A model generated the notes under the pieces. That model was not told where the DNA came from. It saw only the letters and a program-made list of their open reading frames with translations, and did no database searches. From assembly GCA_946406115.1 (NCBI GenBank), contig OX291555.1:14154001-14218000 (forward strand): a DNA stretch of 64,000 nucleotides, in the 5' to 3' direction. The stretch comes from Apoda limacodes (Eukaryota; Arthropoda; Insecta; Lepidoptera; Limacodidae). The position numbers and the translations under genes are program-made. Positions 1 through 15,500 of this stretch are shown here, one piece after another (the first letter of the stretch is position 1; the number at the start of each line of letters is the position of its first letter).

Positions 1-568
1 ATAACTCTGGTCACCCATCACCCATACTTGTCGTGCTTAAAACGCAGAAATAAGTAATTTTCATAGGAATAACAGGAACAGCTAAGGGAAACATTATTAA
101 ACTAAAATTTACTATAAAAAAGTAGACTTCGTACATCCAGCACTGAGTGCGAACTATATCAGTCAAAAAATACAATGAAGGATAGTAATCTCTATCTCTT
201 CTGTAACATCTATAGATTTTTTTATTTCAAAGCCTTAATTAAACGATCCCAGCCTAAAAGGTTCCCCAGGGCGATTGGCTACAATGGTAATAGTTTCCAA
301 TTACAATGGTAATTGTACACAATACCTACGCGTGTGGCAATGGTAATAGACCATTATAGTTAGTTAATCGCCCTGTCGATCGGCTTGCACCCAACGACTT
401 CCCTGGGCCCAGATAAGATCGATCCATCTCGTGGAGACTACGTACTGAAAAGTACAGCGTAATACTTTCCAATACGTGGTCGCCGTTCGAGAACCTTTCT
501 TTCCCAACGGTTGGTTCGTCGAGCTGCATGGTCTAGCCATTGTAGTAAATCACTTGCTGGTCAGTAAC
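1..568 (-). other. Intron 8 of gene A (partial); no gene or classified repeat
   Basis: AT-rich sequence following the exon 8 donor. CAATGGTAAT occurs three times between 283 and 345. CAGGGCGATT near 269 and AATCGCCCTG near 366 form a short inverted pair, which may be the ends of a small fold-back element. I see no exon 9 homologue of gene B here. Confidence 0.4.
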
Positions 569-3500
569 CTCGATCCATGGTCCCCCATAACTATAATCAT
601 CGAGTCTTCAAGCCTCCCACTGTCTTTGAGGTTCTGAAGAAATTCAGCTGTGTCGTCATCTGCAGTTGTAATAAGGCTAAAATTATCATGCGAGACGTCA
701 TTTATAAATGTCAAACAAAACTTTTTGCCGTCCAAATGTAAAAACTGTAAAGACACCAAGTTAAAGTTATTATATTGATAAACGATAATAAAAATAAAAA
801 AACACTAGCTGATCTAGCCACTAATACCCGCCGTTATAGGTCTATAAAATACACCTGGCGGTATACTTACCTGATCGGTTATGTTAAGCATCAGTTTGAA
901 TCGAGGGGTGTCACCGACGCAGTATTTATGACCAGGTCTGCCCCTGTAATTTACATTACCATGTAAGTACCTATCTATAAGGAAGCAATGTACTTTTGGA
1001 GCATCGTTGAGTTTAATTTAACAACGCCATCTATTGTCAATAGCTTTAGTGTTGCTTAACAACGCCATCTAGTGTCAAATAGCTTTAGTGTTGCTGTGTC
1101 GGTAAAAATAATAGTATTACTACTCGCCAATAGATGTCAGGAAAAGTCAGATATTTCAGTTTATTATTGCCTGAAAACACGGATAAAACGACGTTTTCTA
1201 TAAACTAAACCTAGCTATCAATTCATCGCCCCCGAAACCCCCTGTATGCTAAATTTCATGAAAATCTTTGGAGCCGTTTCCGAGATTAAGATTATAATAT
1301 ATACCTATATATCATATACATTATACAAGAATTGCTCTTTTAAAGGTATGAAATATTTGAACAGCCCGTTTCCCACGGTGTTACCAGGGCGTGCAGTTTT
1401 ATTTATGTTTGAATGTTTGGACGTTCTTTCACAGAAATCAGGAACCCGATTGATTTTTTTTTAAGTGATAGATTATTTTTCAACTTCAATGGTAATCGTC
1501 TTGAGTTCCACAATACAAACATAACCCAACAATGGAAAAATATATATTTATTGGAGTTACAAAATAGTTCAGCTGGTGTCTTGTCGTTATAAGGTTGGTA
1601 CCTACTCACCCTACGAAAGTCAGTGAGCATAGCAAACAGTTCTGTAGTATTAAAGGAACAAGGTGTCCCATAAATTCATTTCAGTCTTGAAAAGTGTATA
1701 ATAAAAAAACCTTTTTTTTTTTATAATATTGCATTTTTTGCAAACTCTTCTAAACAAAATGTAAAATTGTTGATTGCTAATGACAGCAATCCAAACAAAA
1801 TCCTTCGTCGCTTATCTTGTACGTCCCCACTGTTAAGGCACGGCCTGTCGTCTCCTTAAGCGAGGGCGATTTGCGCCATAAACTTCACATACGTCTTTTT
1901 AAAGTATACAGATTTCCTCACGCTGTATTCCTTTACCGAAAAGCCAGTGGTATCAATAAAGATTAACTTGATAATTAAAGAAAAAGACTCATTGGTAAAC
2001 ACGGCGCTGGGCGAAGTTCGAACCTCCGCCAGGCAGACACCGAAACCACTAGGCCACCACGGAACACAAAAAATCGCATTTTTAGGGTTTTGTAGTCAAC
2101 AAGGAACGCTTATAGTTTCGCCATATCCGTCCGTCTGTCCGCGGCTTAGCTCAGAGACCATTAGTAATAGAAAGCTGTAATTTGGCATGGATATTCATAT
2201 TAATTAGGCCGACAATCCGCTTACCTTCCCCACACGTAGTACATTTTTTTTTCTTCCCCCCCCCACCCCCACACAAACACACTGCCAGTTAAATGGCTGT
2301 TCTTGGGTGTGTAGAAAAAATCATGGGAATGGCATATATAACGAAATTAAAAAGGAAAACTATCATAGCTAAGTAGGCTTTACGACTTAATGAGTAATAT
2401 TCGAGCAACTTTAAAATGTAGTCGGATAAGTAAAATTTTCGTACAAATTCCTTCAAAAGATACTTAGCTGAAGACGGCACTGTGTTAAACAGGTATTAAA
2501 TATAAGTTTATGAACCATGTAACATTACAGAAAAATAAAATTATAACATTCTGAATACTAACACTTAATTAATAACAATATTGACGTTCGAATTCAGACG
2601 CGGCGCTTGGTGGTACAGGGTACAAAGTTATATTCTAGTTGCTCTATCGTTAAAACAGTAATACATATAATCTTGCAGTGATCATAGTGTGTGTGTGTGT
2701 GTAACTTCTAAAGTATAACAACAAATAATAAAAACCGGCCAAGTGCGAGTCGGACGCGCGCACGAAGGGTTCCGTACCATTATCTATAAAAATGGCAAAA
2801 AAATCACGTTTGTTTTATGGGAGCCACCCTTAAATATTTGTTTTATTCTGTTTTTTAGTATTTGTTGTTATAGCGGCAACAGAAATACATCATCTGTGAA
2901 AATTTCAACTGTCTATCACGGTTCATGAGATACAGCCTGGTGACAGAAGGACAGATGGACAGCGAATTCTTAGTAATAGGCTCCCTTCCCTTTTGTACCC
3001 TGTGGGTACGGAATCCTTAAAAACCAGTCAAGTGTGAGATGGGCCTGAGGCGCCCGAGCCATTTACCATCTTAAATCACCGTTACAGCGCCATCTAGTTA
3101 TTATTACGCAAAAAAGTAACATATTCGTTTGTTTTTCTAACAATTCAAAGTTAAGCAACGTCGGACTTGGTCGGTAATTGGGTGGGTGAACGCTTAGGGG
3201 TACATTTTTTGTTTGTGTTTGTAAACTACATAAATGGTAGGAACGGAATCTTCGGTGCGCGAGTCCTACTCGCACTTGGCCGGTTTTTTATAGTATGTAT
3301 GTAGTAGGATTAGTAGAATGTGGTTTAAATGTACTTATACGTACCAAGACATTCCTTCTGAAGCTTCTTGTATAAGGAATGATCTAAGATAGTGGTGTGT
3401 TGGTTGAGCTTTAAATCCGTTGTACCGGTAGTTAAACGTAGCTATCATTGGCGCGTCTTCAAAATATGCCGTGCGATATCTGTAGAAAAAGATAAAATAT

Positions 3501-6500
3501 ATATATTTTTATTTGTAAAAGATTTGACCTCAAGCCGGGACTTGAACTTGAGTTTCTGTTGGAAACTCTCCAAGTACTCCATCAATTAGGCTATTTACAG
3601 TTAATGGCTGGATAAAAACCCCAACATACTGCTTCGAAAATACTTTAATTTGGAAAAAAAAATACTATTTCAAATACCCTCCCAGCAGTGTGTACAATAA
3701 CTCACCAATGTTTCATGTTTCTTGGCAATGAATGAAAGGTTTACGAACGATTTCAATACAAAGATACACTTTCATGAAATCTTAACCTTTATCCAAAAGT
3801 CTAAAAAAAAGGTTTTATGGGTTAAACTTTAAATATGACGAATTTTCATTAGAATTTCCAATCCCATTTAGTAAGTAGGTACTAAACAGACAGCCCTAGT
3901 ACTCAATGATTTGAATCAATGTGTAGAACGGCGGTAAAGTGGAGTGGTTTGCCTGGGGACCGCCATGGTTCACTTAACTTGCGCTTCGGTTTCTATATAT
4001 GCTGAACTGCCGAAGAAACTTTGATAGCGCGATGTAGGTACGATATAATCCGCTACAAATGCAAAGGTGGCGGTGGCAGCTGTGACACATGGACATAAGA
4101 ACGGACGGACAGGTGGACCGATGGACACGGTCCCAGATGACGTAAAGGTTAACTTAGTTCCCAATAAATAGAAATGTACAATGAACGTAATGCCAAAACC
4201 TGGTTGAAAGACTTCATTTATAACAATCAGTTAAGATTCGGTACATACCCATCATCACGGAAATTGTAGAAAAGAAACGGCATAAAATCCACATAAAAAC
4301 GGGACTGTCCTATTCTTACACTGGGATACTGTAATTCATTATTTCCTGTTAGTAACGGCAGCATGGCCGCAGGGGTTCCATCCCCCAAGATGTTGTAACT
4401 AAGAAAAAAAAGGGAATTTTAGAAAGACTGCATTTAGATATTTGTGTTATCATTGTATATACGACAGTATTAATAATAAATATTTTTGGACATTACACAC
4501 AGCGCCATCTGGTCCCAAACCAATCAAAGCTTGTACTATATGGATACCAGACAATGGATACAAATACGAATCGAACCGACGTCTCTCGATTCAGCAGTCG
4601 CCTCATTCATTACTCAATGAGCCACGGACCCAAGAAACAGTTTCTCTTAGGGATCGAATCTGAAATGAGGACTTCGCAAAAGACTTAAAATCACTGACAT
4701 AGCTTGCATAATTATGCAAGCTGAAGTAAAGAAGGCTTTTCAAAGGAAGGCAGAGGGAGTGCCACCCAAGTTGAGCAAAAGCCGAACAAACAACACGGCC
4801 GTACTAACATCCTTTTCTCGGAGCAACTCATGGGTCTTTTAAGGCCTATCTTCGTCGGGTGTAGATCTAGAAGTGTGAAATTTCAGTTCCTAAGTAACGA
4901 AATCTACTTCTATCCTTAAATTACAAGTTTATACCTAATATAAACAGCAATAAGTATATTTTATTGCGAAGAAGTATCGCAGTCGCACAGCAAAGATATA
5001 ATATTAAAAAATAAAATAGAAACATATTTACCAGTGATATCAGTTTATTTGTGAACTAAAAGGAAATATCTATTTGTGCTGTAAGATTGCCGAGTATGGA
5101 CATAGTTTGAGTCCCAGCGAAGGACATAGGATAGTTTTTATTCGAAAAAATTCAAAAGTTCCCACGGTAATAACTATAACCGAGCTTAAACGAACCATAG
5201 CTTGTTATAGCAAACTTCATTTTGACGTTAGTAACCACGCCGATAACTAAAATTAGGGCGGATGGAGCCTCAGTCAAAAGCTAGTTTTATATATATAAAT
5301 AAATAGCCTTGCACTCGCCCAAAGATGGCAGCAGTACTCTATATGGGGCCGAACTTGCGACTTGTGAAGCAGCAACCTCTGCCCCGACTTAAAGTACTGC
5401 TTTGCTCTTTTGAGTACAACAAGTTTTTTGGACGCCAGCTTTATCGTGTCTTGCAAATGCTCTCGGAACTGAACATCGCTGGAGATGTCATCACCAAGGA
5501 TCCCAATGCTCTTGGAGATGAAGAGAGGAGTGTTAAAATTGTGAGACTACTGTAAATGGGGTTTTCTTAGCGGTGAACGCGCAGGCTTGTGTCGAGTTTT
5601 CCCATCCCAAGTCAGAGACCTTGGACAGAGTGGTCTCAATTTAAGACACAAGTTCTCCACGTTTTTCTTCCACATCAGAACGAGGTATGTTTGCACGGCC
5701 CGTGTAATTAGCGTCTTCAGCTTGCTATCATATGCATAGCAATGTATGTTGTTGATGTCCAACATGTCGTTGATATGCAGAAGAAATAGCTTAGGAGACA
5801 GCACAGAGCCTTGCGGGACACCAGCATTAATGTCCATGCTATCAGAGCCACTACCGTCAACTACGGCTCGTAGGCGTCTGCCGGTCAAAAAGCTAGCCAC
5901 CCATTGGCACAAACCATGGGCACTCCGTAATATGTCAACTACGACAGAAGACATCGGTGCCATACCCGATCGAAGGCCATTGCTATGACCAGGCTACATG
6001 CCAGGCCCCTGAGTCTCAATGGCTAGTGCCCATCGGTGTATGAGATACACTAGAAGGTCACTAGTCCAGCGACCGTGGCGAAAGCCATATTGTCGGTCAC
6101 TGACCATTTTTCTAAGTATTTTAGAAGCTGTGTATTGATCACACGCTCCATCACCTAGAAGAGGAGAGAGGTAATAGCGATTGGCCTGTAATTCAATGGA
6201 ACCAATTTCTTTTTTGAATACCAGGTGCACATTCGAAGTTTTCCATGAAGACAGAAATTGCCTAATGTAGTAGAAAAGCGCGAAGAGATGCGTGAGTACA
6301 GGAAACAACTCAGGAGCACAATGTTTAATCACCACTGCCGGTATACCGACTGGCCTACTCAACTTATGAACTTTTAGAGAAAGCAACGTCCGCCGGACCT
6401 CTCGTTGTTTTATGGAGATTTCCGACATGGTCTTATCGCACCACTTGGTAGTCGATAGTACAGAGCTTTCCTCGTTCATATTCGAGTTTGAGGTAAAGAG

Positions 6501-9500
6501 ACTGCCCAGTAGATCGGCTTTCTCTTTACCACTATGGGCCAAGTCACCGCCGGTCTTTCGCAGTGGTGGTAGCGACGACTGGCAAAAGTTTCCTACGGCA
6601 GCTTTAGTAAGCGACCAGAAAACGCGAATCCTAGAGGGAATTTAGCTCTGGCATTTGCTTTTTTACTTTTCCTCGAGGCAGCGTTTAAATCTGAGTTTAA
6701 GCTCAGACATATTCGGATCTTTATTATTTCGAGCTGTGGTATAAGCCCCATACGCAGCATATTGCTTAAGAATTTTAGCTTCTCAGCAAGACCGATTATG
6801 GTGAGGATGATATATTGCGTATCCGTTAAAAAGAAGATGGTCGGCTGCGTAGTATCTAGGTTGGACTGCGTTAAGGTCAGCGTGAATACCCAATATGTTG
6901 CAAAGTCCACAGTGAATGTGGATGAAGTAGCCGCTGAAAATACTCTTTTCTTTTTTTACCTTTTGCCATTTTTTCTAAGAAGTTTCTTAGACTTAAGAAA
7001 GGATTCACTAACTGCACAGACAGCCAAAGAGACAAATATTACGGTACCAGAACTGCGAAAGCTCGGCACAGATAGTATGGTTGCTTGTGCGGTGAGCGGA
7101 AAGTGTTTTAGTAGCCGGGTCCACGTTCGGGAACCCGTTCCACCTGCGGGCGGCCAGCAGTCAGTTTCACTGGGTCTCCCTGACTGCCGCAAGAGCACAC
7201 CGCGTCTACGCCGATCAATCACAGCAACGAACACCACCGCTCCCCCGCTATCCACGCAGTGAATTCTCATAAGCTCTGGCAACCTCACTCACCGTCAGGA
7301 ACACAACACTACTCAACGTTAGTGTCATTTGGCCGCGGTCTTCTGTAAGGTGGAGGTACTTTCCCAGTTCAGGCTGCCCATTCGAGCGAGTAATCGCTGT
7401 GCCTATCTTTATTGTTCAGGCGATTCACTAGAGCGAGTATTCGCTGTGCCCTACCTCTCTTTTATTATTAAGGTATAACAAAATTGTTAATGTGGCGATT
7501 CAATAAGTATTAAGAAACGTACAGACTTGACATTGAGATCACACAACTTTTTACGGTCTAGAGATTGCGCTGCGAGGCTTGGCCTGTATCTTTTTACATT
7601 TAAATGTTTTTGGTAGGATTGATTTTGTTCAAAGAGATAGCTGTAGGGACAAGAGGATTTCGCGAGGATCGTCTAATGCAAAATAAAGTTATAACGTACT
7701 AGCTTTTGCCTGCGGTTCTATCCGTCCTAAATTCTGTTACCGGTGTAGGATTGCAACGGCAACTCCTCAATTATAGAAAAAAAACCGGCTCACACGTTTT
7801 TAAGTAGCCTGTGTCCTCGCCCGGGACTTAAATTATCACTATACCAAATTTGCCTGCGGTTCCACCCGGCCTTAATTCGGTTATCGGTGAAGGATTTAAT
7901 AGCAAATCCGTAATTATAGAAAAAAATAGACTCACACTTGAGGTTTTCAAGTACACTAATGCCAAATTTCATCTTAATCGGTACAGCGGTTTAAGCGTGA
8001 AGCAGTAACAGATAAACAGACAGAGTAACTTTCGCATTTATAATATATCGCAGTTATATAATTGAGATATATAATTTTGTTTTATTTACTTGTGCAAAAT
8101 TATTCATTCGGTAGTCACATAACCTAAAACACCGTTTCTTTTGCGTAAATAAACTGTATACGTAAGAAAAATAATAAACTATTTCTTACCCGTTAAGTAA
8201 AGTCGCATTGAGTACCGTAGTTAGGACTTCATAACTTTTTGGCATCCTTCGTATAAATCCGTTGTGTGACGTCGAATCGTAGCACAAAATTACAATGTTA
8301 GGACTAAAATCTCTACCAGGCGGCGGTTTTTCTGGTTTTGCGGTTAAACGGAACCCTATCAGGACTCCTGTCCAATGGACACTGTCACCTCTGAAACATT
8401 TTATAAAGCAAAAATTAAATTAACTGTGACTAAGGCAACCAGTGCAGAACGAGGTCAAAGCGTGACGGTGGTCTGCGCTTTCAGCGCAACAGGAATATAC
8501 ATTCCACCATTATTCATTTACCGTCCACTGAGGTTCACATCTTCCTTGAGTACTGGTGACCCACAAGAAGCAATCTACCACTGTTCCAAGTCCGGTTGGA
8601 TCAACGAGGAGCTTTTTTCAAATGGCATACTTCTGGTGCTTGATAATCACAGCAGTCATTAATCACTGGGCACTTATGAGATGTTGCATGTTGCATATTG
8701 TGTGACGTATGGGGTGGCAGTGACAAGATATGTATACTATTCATCGTATACGTATCTTGCCACTGACACCCCATACGTCACACAAAATGCAACCGCTAGA
8801 TGTAACGTTTGATTTGGTTTGTAAAAACGCATCCATTTAAAAAGATCACGGACTCGACTTTAATTTTTAACAAGGCTTACACAAGAGTGGCCACCTTGGA
8901 AGAAGCCGCAAAGAAATTTCAAGTGACTGGAATATATCCCTTGAATCCGCATATTTTCGACGGTGAGTAAATCTTAACAGCTAATTAAACTATTAAAGTG
9001 TCAGTTGAGTTATTAGGCGATCAAAATTCTAGCACTGCAATGCGAAATGTTGAAAGCTGCCTCGAATCAACTGCTGAAAGTCCGTTAACAACTCGTCAGA
9101 AATTTGTTCAAGAATTGACGCCTTTAAATACCAGACACGCTCTCGTTCCAAATAATCTAGAGCCGAGCTCATCACGACATATTTTTGACGAATTAAGCCC
9201 GATACCAGAAAAAATATTAAAAATGACAAGACGTGTACATAAACAACACTCAACCATTCTTACAGCAACGCCACTAAAGGAACAAATGAAATAAAAAGAA
9301 GAAAGAAGAATATTTAAGAACATTAAGACTGTAAATAAGACCAAAGAAAAAAATATAAAAGGCAAAAATCTGGGAAAAGAAAAGTCTGTCAAAAGGAAAG
9401 AATTCAGTACTGAAAATGAATCGACAAAAACAAGTCAAAAGAAAAAGACAAGTCTAAAAAGAACAGACGAAAATGGCCAGAAAAAGAAAAAGCAGCAGCT

Positions 9501-12500
9501 TTCTTAGCTAATTTGTGCAACTACGATGAAGATAATGATTTATAGTAATCAATGTGCCATTTGTGGGGAATTTGACCGTGATAGGGAAATGTGATTCCGT
9601 TGCTGATCCTGCTCCAGTTTGATTAACAAAGAGTGTAACAGGAAAGACTTTTATTTGTGATTATGCGATTAGCATTTCGGTTAAGCTGTTGATCAGAGGC
9701 TTATTCAAATAATTGTCATTGGTAATGAGCAGCTATATTATCTAAATCTTTTAAAGGATATGTACGTATATTATTCATCTAAGTAAAAGTACTAGGTTAT
9801 ATATTAGTTGTCTTGTCTTGTCAATGTCAACTTGACGGCATTTAAGCTAATACTAAACATTTGATGAAAGCTGAAGTCTGTACCTATTTCCAATTCTGTC
9901 TCCAGGCTTACACTCTCTGATTGACACATTGTGTGATAATTTCATTGTTATTTGTAGAGGCGCGGTTTTATCAGTCCCAGCGCGAAATTACTTACCTAGG
10001 GCACGATATTATCAGACCAGTTAAATAATACTGCGCTTTCCCAATTTTTAATTATTCGCTCGTTTTTTTTTTTTTTTGATAAATTTGAAATTTCTTTAGT
10101 GTAGTCAGACAAATTCTCCACCTATTATAATATTTCGTTTTTATTTTACCCTAACCTGAGCTTAGTTATAGGATAATGCCCTTAGGGGCACGGTATTACC
10201 CAACTCTCCCCTACCTGGCAACATTTCCACACGCAGTTTCGTTGCTTATCTATAGTAATATTATAAAGAGTTAAAATTTGTTTGTTAGTTTGTATGTAGG
10301 GGGTAATCTCTGACCTACCAGTGGCGTCGTTGTCGTCTCGATACAAGCCCATTCACGTCAGCCTACCAACCATACAGAGCGAGGTGCACTTCAAGTATAG
10401 TGCAAATTCTTTTTTAACCCGGCAGTGTCTTAACTTACAACCACACTAGCGGCCATACATCTAAGTAATTCAATAAAACTTATAATATTGTCAGAATGTG
10501 AGGACAAAGGGAGGCGTCCATAAATTACATGATGCAGTTTTGGCGAATTTTCGACCCCCTTTGGTGAGATGTCGTGAGTTTTGACTCAAACCCCTCCCTC
10601 CTAACCTAATCTCACGTGAGATTTTTCAATATGTGTATTGCTAAGGGTAAATACTTTAATCTCTGCTTGATTGCGTCAGATATATATTAAAGTAAACATA
10701 GCTTGCTACTTTATGGCGTTCGCATAGCTGAGATAATAACTATTGTGTAGGATTCAGCGATATTTAACACAGTTTTCTCGCATTACTGTTTTGCAAGAAA
10801 TAAAATTACGTAATATTTGGTAAACGCCTACACGCCTCACGTTATTTATGGACGCCCCCCAATAAATACTTTCAAATAGTATATTATTACTATGTTGGTA
10901 CTTTTTTACCTGTCTTTCGTTTTCCCATCACATCTTACTTTGACATTGTCACTTCTTTCTAATAAATAGGTTTCATTCCCATACAACTTCACCTCAGGAG
11001 AATAGACGGTAGGTCCCGAATCTCCCAAATAATATATATCTTTGTACACACATGTTATATCTTCTATCATAATGAACGTGTTTTCTTTCACTCTACATTC
11101 TGACATCTGTAAAATGTACAAACACTATACATATAATACAATAGATTTAAGCAAGGGCGTAGCCAGCTTTTTAGCTAAGTGGGGGCAAATCTGGTACAAA
11201 ATGTGGTTTTCATATAGCAAAAGTGGTATTACAGGCACTTTTCGTCATTATACCAGTGGAAGAGCGTGCGGCTGCCATGTCAAAGGTCCCGGTAAGAGGC
11301 AACCAAAACACACAACAAAAGTTGTCTCGACCCTAGTTTGTGTCCGGTGCGGCAATAGGCTAACCACCTATCACGTGGGACGGAATACCATAAGTGAAAC
11401 GTGGATGTTACGAGCATACTTACGTAACATCTCTGACCACCCCTGCAAGGATTAGTGTGGTAATGGTATTTCTTTTTTATTAATCTCCAACAAAAGGCAT
11501 GGAGCTACTTCTACTTTGGATTATAATCCTATATTTCAAAAAGAGAGACTAAATCAGGCTGATAAATTATCGCCCGAACTCTCTGAACCACGTCTATAAG
11601 TTTTTTTTTAGGGACATTCATAACTAATAAATGATTAATATTCTAGCCTTTCTTAAATGAATTCAACCACCTGAATAGGCTGGGTTATTGGCACCGTAGC
11701 CGATATCCAGACGGTGAGGCAGATTATACATAAGCCCAGGGAAGTGTGATTAGCCTATAAGATCCTTTGTAGACTATGAGAAAATTGATTGGCTTTACGT
11801 CTAAGTGATTGAGATTCCTGAACAGTAATTATATAAACTTCAAAGTCAAACAAGACCTATCCAGCCACAAAAAGGAGTGACACAGGGGAATTTTATGTCC
11901 CCTAAACTGTTTACAATCGCACTCAAAGATGTCTTAAAGACTTGTAACTGGAAAAGACAAGGCATAAATGTAAACGGCGAGTACATCTCACATCTACGAT
12001 TTAATGCCGATATTGTCATTATAGTGATGTTGTATCTCACCATATCGACCTCTAGTTTCACACCGATATTATCGTCGATGTCATACTCCAAGCGTACACG
12101 TTTTACCTAGGAAGAATAGTGCAAGTGGATAAAAAAATTTGTGTTAGTCATGATTTAGAAAGGTTCGTCTCGTCTTTACATCGTCCATACCGCAATGTTT
12201 TTTATTAGTGCGTCCTAGCCGTTATGACATATATTATTATGGTGCCACGACTAATCATCTAAAAACACTTACGAATTGCCTCTTTAGGGTATAGTTCTCA
12301 ACGCCTCAAATTTTCGATGCCTGGAGGTTTATTGTCGTAACTAGCTGATATAACGGTCTGAGATATTTTTTATAGTACACTTTAGACCATTATCTAATTT
12401 GGATCAATTCCGTTCAATTCTAAATATATATAAAAATAGTTTGAAACTCATTCTACTGATTCTTATGACGTGTCCGTTTCCCATTATTCTGAACAAAATT

Positions 12501-15500
12501 ATAAATAACGCGTTATTTTATTGAGAAAACAATTTAATCTATAATAATATCGAAAGAAAATTAGTTGTATTTAAGGCTGTGGTATAGGCTAGACCGCGAA
12601 AATACGCCGCTTTTGAGCAAATTTTGTGGCTAAACTATAGCATCTAGAGGATTGACAAAAATATATGTTATAAACCTTGCTTTTGTCTAGTGCATTACCT
12701 TACTGAACGATTTTCATTTATTGTATTTAATGCAATAAAAAATCTGGCAAAAGCTAGTTTAGAATAAGTCACAAGCTATTTTTAGAACGTCGTTCCTAGA
12801 ATATACCTGTGAGTTATAGATAGCGATTCTACTAAAAGTGGCCGTTTTTAGCAGAAAATATAAGGATTAAGTATCTGGATAGGTGACCACCTACTGGCCC
12901 CTTTTCTGAGCTCTTTCGTGCTTCGGAAGGCACGGTAAACCATCAGTCCTGGGCTGTTGTCTTATAGTCTTGCCTAATAGGCGGCTTAAAAACTCTGTAA
13001 GTCGACTAACCACTATGGCTTGATAACTTCCGTCCGTGGGGACTATGAACCCAGCCTCCTATTCCTAGGAAAGGCCTGTGCCAACAAGTTTAGCCCATAT
13101 ATGTACGAAGTATTAATAGTTTATCCAAATAATATTCTTAAGAATAAATCTCTTGGCCTGTTCATATTGATAATGATTTTATACTATAAAATTTTAAAAT
13201 ACTCAAGATTTTTTACGATTTCTACCTTCTGGGTTCCTTATAAGGGTTCCTTGTAAAGTGCTTCTCGTGCAACAGTTTAATTAATTCAAGAATTATTAGG
13301 TTGCCCAGAAACGATTGTCCTACACACAAAGTTCGCCGTATATAACCCGACACGAGTCGGAAAATTGCACATGATAATGAAACTTTGCACACATGCTCAA
13401 ACACCCGTTTCACACGATTTCTTCACAAAAGTGTTTAAAAGTATTTAAAGCTATATCTAGCACAGCCTTTAGAACACTTACGTAACATGAAACCCAATCG
13501 GAACCTTCGCACTCAATTTTGGAAAAAGAAAACTCGTGTTGTGTTATCTCTTTAGCGAACGGGTCTAGCTTAGGTATATGACACCCAGTACCCTTGTCTT
13601 CTTTTAGAGCTTCTGCTAATTTTTGCTCCATGAGTCTGAAATAAATCCATTCTTTAATATTATAAATGCGATTATTACTTATCAGTCTATGCTTTAAGAC
13701 GCAACGAATCATCCAATTGAGCTGAAATTTGCCACAGGGACAAGGGCGTAACGACCCATCTAGCAAATCTTAGCTGTATATCGGTTATAGGATAGTTTCC
13801 TGGATGCAAAAAGGTGTTCATAATGGGTCGTATTAGAATAGTAGAAACGTTTCTACAACGCGGAAAGGGCCCTGATTTAGAACGTTTAAGTGATATAATT
13901 ATTGTATTGCAGCTCCGCTTAGGGCTAATTTGATACATATGTGTCATATATGCGTTGTTCTTTGTGACTGGTATCACTATGAAGTGATAAAACGGCCACG
14001 CGATCACTGATATACAACCATTGAGTGTTAATGTAGTGATTGCTATTCCTTCCTATTACCAATTCAATTACTGTTGTGTCGACCATCTATTAAATTTCGA
14101 AGTTTGGAGACAAAAATAATTGATAAGTTATTATTTGTTTAATGTTAATGCTTCTGTATTCTGTAACGACCGACTTTTTAGTGAAAACAGGAAATAACAA
14201 AGTTGTTATGTAACTAGTGATATCTAAGCCTTGTAAATACGTTTTTACAACTTTTGAGTGTTAATTAAGGTCCAATTAGGACGATTTTAGAGCAGTTGTT
14301 AACGGGAGCGGCTTTAACGCAAATTTGTTGTAAATTAATTGTAACGGGAGCTGCTGTATCACGGTTTAGCAGTGATAGTGACTTTTCAAACACCAGTGTT
14401 ATATTAGTTATTTAGGAGCCATAATAGTATGGCTTCGCTTAATAACGGTACCATGAAAGCCTTATATACAGCATAGTAGCTAGATAACGACCGTTGTAAG
14501 TTCCTATTTACAACAGTGCTATAGGCGTTATACAAAGTGGCAAAGTAAACGTTTTTATGATAGGTTTATGTCACAATTTTGCTGTAAAGCCTTATACAGC
14601 TAAAACGCTTTAAGAAATACATATATATTTCCAGCAGTTACAAGCGTTACTTCTATATGACATTGATATCACTCTTTTGGGTTATAAATTTTCTTTTATC
14701 GCATTTTTGCTAGTTGGGAAGGTGGTGCCAGATTCACCTTGTATTTGAATATCGCTGCATCTCTACCAAGGATCCCAATGCTCTTGGAGATGCATTCAAC
14801 TAGTTTCGCCATGTCCGTCGGTCCGTCTGCCTGTCCGCGGCTTGGCTCAGAGACCATTATTACTAGAAAGCTGTATTTTGGCATGGGTATACATATTAAT
14901 TAGGCCGACAAAGTAGTAAAATAAAATAAATATAAAAAATCATAGGGTACCTCCCCACCACGTTAAGTGGGGAAGAATTTTTTTTCTCGTCATATAAAAT
15001 AATGTATTTTTACTTACTTTCTAACAGCGTCACTGGAAAATTGCAAAATTATGTATTAATTTCGATGACTAGTAATAAAATATAGGTATGAATATGTTAA
15101 TAAGACTACTAGTTAAACATTAGGGCAGTTATTCCGGTCAGTCAGGTGCTAGATAAATAAACTAGCAGTATTCTAATTTGGTGGTAGATTACTGTGGCAG
15201 TAAATTATGAAAAAAAAAACAAATTGCTCGATTATTAAACAGTACACATTTAAAAAATACTCCAGCAATGAAATAACCAAATGGGCTGTAAAAATGTATA
15301 TAATATTAGGCTGTGTAAGTGTTTTCATCTTCTCCTTGATGTGGTATGCTAAAAAATAATTGTCTCGTATCTTGGCTGAAAATTGGTATTTGACTTCAAG
15401 GAGAAAAAAACACGTAGCTCAATCATTTAAATATATTTTTTTTCTTGTGTTTTTGAAAATGACCAAAAGTACAATATATAAATGGTGTTTTATAAAAACT

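Noticed and set aside
2289..2480. Minus-strand open frame in gene A intron 6
   Set aside because: No similarity to gene B or to any family I know; the exon order of A leaves no place for it.
8375..8662. Plus-strand reading frame starting with ATG that looks like a gene start for a transposase
   Set aside because: The ATG lies inside gene A exon 4 (8190-8390) on the opposite strand; true transposase similarity starts only at about 8395, so the start is accidental.
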